From NCBI GenBank assembly GCA_947625445.1, contig CANQOM010000076.1:1-7470 (forward strand): DNA of 7,470 nucleotides. Reading direction: 5' to 3'. How positions within the stretch are numbered: the stretch's first letter is position 1; each line of letters starts with the position of its first letter. The notes under the pieces were generated by a model that did not search any database, was not told where the DNA came from, and saw only the letters and a program-made list of their open reading frames with translations. Positions 6,544-7,470 of this stretch are shown one piece after another. The position numbers were made by a program, and so were the translations under genes. This DNA is from Candidatus Gastranaerophilales bacterium. GTDB taxonomy: Bacteria > Cyanobacteriota > Vampirovibrionia > Gastranaerophilales > Gastranaerophilaceae.

Positions 6544-7176
6544 CTATTGTTTTTGAACTTCAAATGACCTATCAATTAAATCTGCCTCGTAAGTATTTTC
6601 TGGAACATGCACTTTCCCATCCCAAAATACTTTAACTCTAAGTCCAACATTAGTAGTACTACCAGCTTTATCGGGACCACAGTTACCTGTTGCCCTATTT
6701 TCTCTAGCTTGTTCAAGAGTTGATAATTCTGAATTAGATAAAGGACGTTCTACGCATATCTCAACAGAACTATTCTTAGCAATTTTTTTGTTAGGAACAT
6801 GCCAAAATCTCATACCATCTGTCGTAACAATTTGCGGATTATAATAATGAGAATCAGAACCATCATCACTAGTAGCATTACCACATTTACCCTTACCTGT
6901 TGTATTAAGGTGGTCTGAAATACGATTACAAAAACCACTGGGAGAACCAGTTGTAACAATATCATCACTCCATATAGTATTAGACATGGCACCTTCATTC
7001 AGAAGTTCTTCAGTAGCGTTGCCTACGGCAGACTGTAAAGAGTAGAGAGCTTTTTTAAACATAATTACATCCTTATCAGGTCTTGCTTTTGATATTAGAG
7101 GAATAACGATAGCCATAATAATACCCAAAACAGTAAGAGTGACAAGGGTTTCTGCGAGAGTAAACGATTTTTTCAT
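6544..7176 (-). CDS. Type IV pilin-like / pseudopilin protein with N-terminal methylation-type signal
   Basis: The 210-residue product begins MKKSFTLAETLVTL, a class III (prepilin) signal. It has a short basic leader, predicted cleavage between Ser4 and Phe5, and glutamate at mature position 5 (Glu9). A hydrophobic helix at about 7-28 would serve as both membrane anchor and filament core. Such proteins are cleaved and N-methylated by a prepilin peptidase (PilD) and assembled into type IV pili, type II secretion pseudopili or related surface filaments. The predicted globular part (about 45-210) is polar, rich in Asn, Thr, Ser and Asp, and contains four cysteines (83, 98, 141, 166) that could form two disulfides outside the membrane. 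The usual glycine before the cleavage site is serine here. The start is supported by AAGGAA about 9 nt upstream. It stands alone, with its own promoter and terminator and no pilus-assembly gene nearby. It could be a minor pilin, pseudopilin or surface protein exploiting this signal. Confidence 0.9.
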   Translation of the reverse strand: MKKSFTLAETLVTLTVLGIIMAIVIPLISKARPDKDVIMFKKALYSLQSAVGNATEELLNEGAMSNTIWSDDIVTTGSPSGFCNRISDHLNTTGKGKCGNATSDDGSDSHYYNPQIVTTDGMRFWHVPNKKIAKNSSVEICVERPLSNSELSTLEQARENRATGNCGPDKAGSTTNVGLRVKVFWDGKVHVPENTYEADLIDRSFEVQKQ

Positions 7177-7207
7177 ATTTAAAAATTCCTTTTCTATTGA
7201 TATAACA

Positions 7208-7222
7208 TCTACAATAATACCA
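7208..7222 (-). promoter_or_regulatory. Candidate promoter core of the pilin-like gene (extended -10)
   Basis: On the minus strand, TGGTATTAT (complement of 7214-7222) fits an extended -10 element (TGn plus a TATAAT-like hexamer) about 38 nt before the start codon. No good -35 sits 17 nt upstream. A TTGAAA (complement of 7227-7232) lies too close for this -10 but 15 nt from an alternative TAGATG. The stretch 7208-7221 matches the purB promoter region at 13 of 14 positions. Confidence 0.45.
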
Positions 7223-7332
7223 CATTTTTCAATTTTGTTCTGCTTTGTTTAGATTATTTTGAAAAATAAATAAACTTAAATTAACCGGTCTTATAAAGTC
7301 TTCATTATTATTAATAATTTTCTTATAAATAC

Positions 7333-7361
7333 TTGATATAAAATTTTTAGCCGTCTATAAT
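7333..7361 (+). promoter_or_regulatory. Sigma-70-type promoter of rpmE
   Basis: TTGATA (7333-7338) and a perfect TATAAT (7356-7361) are separated by 17 nt, the consensus arrangement. Transcription would start near 7368, giving a leader of about 29 nt that carries the AGAGG ribosome binding site. Upstream, 7240-7332 is very AT-rich, including the 12-bp palindrome ATTATTAATAAT at 7307-7318, which could act as an UP-like element. Nothing else is evident in this part of the spacer. Confidence 0.7.
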
Positions 7362-7396
7362 TCAATAGATAAGTTTATTAGACAGAGGTAAAAAAA

Positions 7397-7470
7397 ATGA
7401 AAAAAGACATACATCCCGAATACAAAAAAACAGTTATAAAATGTGTATGCGGTAATGAAATTGAAACAGG
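7397..7470 (+). CDS. rpmE: 50S ribosomal protein L31 (partial, cut by window end)
   Basis: Only the first 24 codons plus two bases are present: MKKDIHPEYKKT..., ending ...CVCGNEIET. This is the conserved start of L31, a small protein of the large ribosomal subunit at the intersubunit bridge. The opening MKKDIHPxY and the CxCGN motif are family hallmarks. Cys16 and Cys18 are retained, as in the zinc-binding (C+) type of L31, which is normally about 65-75 residues long and has a second CxxC pair beyond this window. An AGAGG ribosome binding site (7384-7388) lies 8 nt before the ATG. A near-consensus promoter precedes it, consistent with strong expression. Confidence 0.93.
   Translation, partial: MKKDIHPEYKKTVIKCVCGNEIET

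Overview
This is an AT-rich bacterial window. By hand it looks like roughly two-thirds A+T, with a strong preference for A-ending codons. The organism is most likely a gut-type member of Vampirovibrionia/Melainabacteria (Gastranaerophilales). That placement is inference: it rests on base composition, many short intergenic gaps, and an orphan type IV pilin-like protein starting KKSFTLAETLVTL, a protein style these genomes carry in many copies. No ribosomal RNA or other taxonomic marker is complete here.

Layout, left to right. (1) The 3' end of a plus-strand gene, open at the window edge, possibly a FliK-like hook-length control C-terminus. It overlaps by 14 nt the start of (2) radA, a DNA repair/recombination ATPase on the plus strand. 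(3) purB (adenylosuccinate lyase) lies on the minus strand and converges on radA with a 34-nt gap. (4) A 187-bp divergent spacer contains a patch of clearly higher GC with fragments of a dispersed repeat. (5) A leuA-like 2-isopropylmalate synthase lies on the plus strand, followed after 11 nt by (6) a 470-residue TPR protein, probably in one operon. (7) A 209-bp spacer carries degenerate repeat copies and a perfect 13-bp-stem terminator that serves (8) a minus-strand pilin-like gene. (9) A divergent promoter spacer leads to (10) the first 24 codons of rpmE (ribosomal protein L31), cut off by the window end.

Most genes are housekeeping: DNA repair, purine synthesis, leucine synthesis and translation. 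They do not form one pathway. I see no CRISPR array, tRNA, rRNA, transposase, phage gene or toxin-antitoxin pair. I do not see evidence for a new multi-gene system. The parts worth a second look are non-coding or small. They are a 14-bp motif shared by the purB and pilin promoters, two intergenic loci with related degenerate repeats, the orphan four-cysteine pilin with a non-canonical cleavage site, and the LeuA-TPR gene pair with a short direct repeat at its junction.
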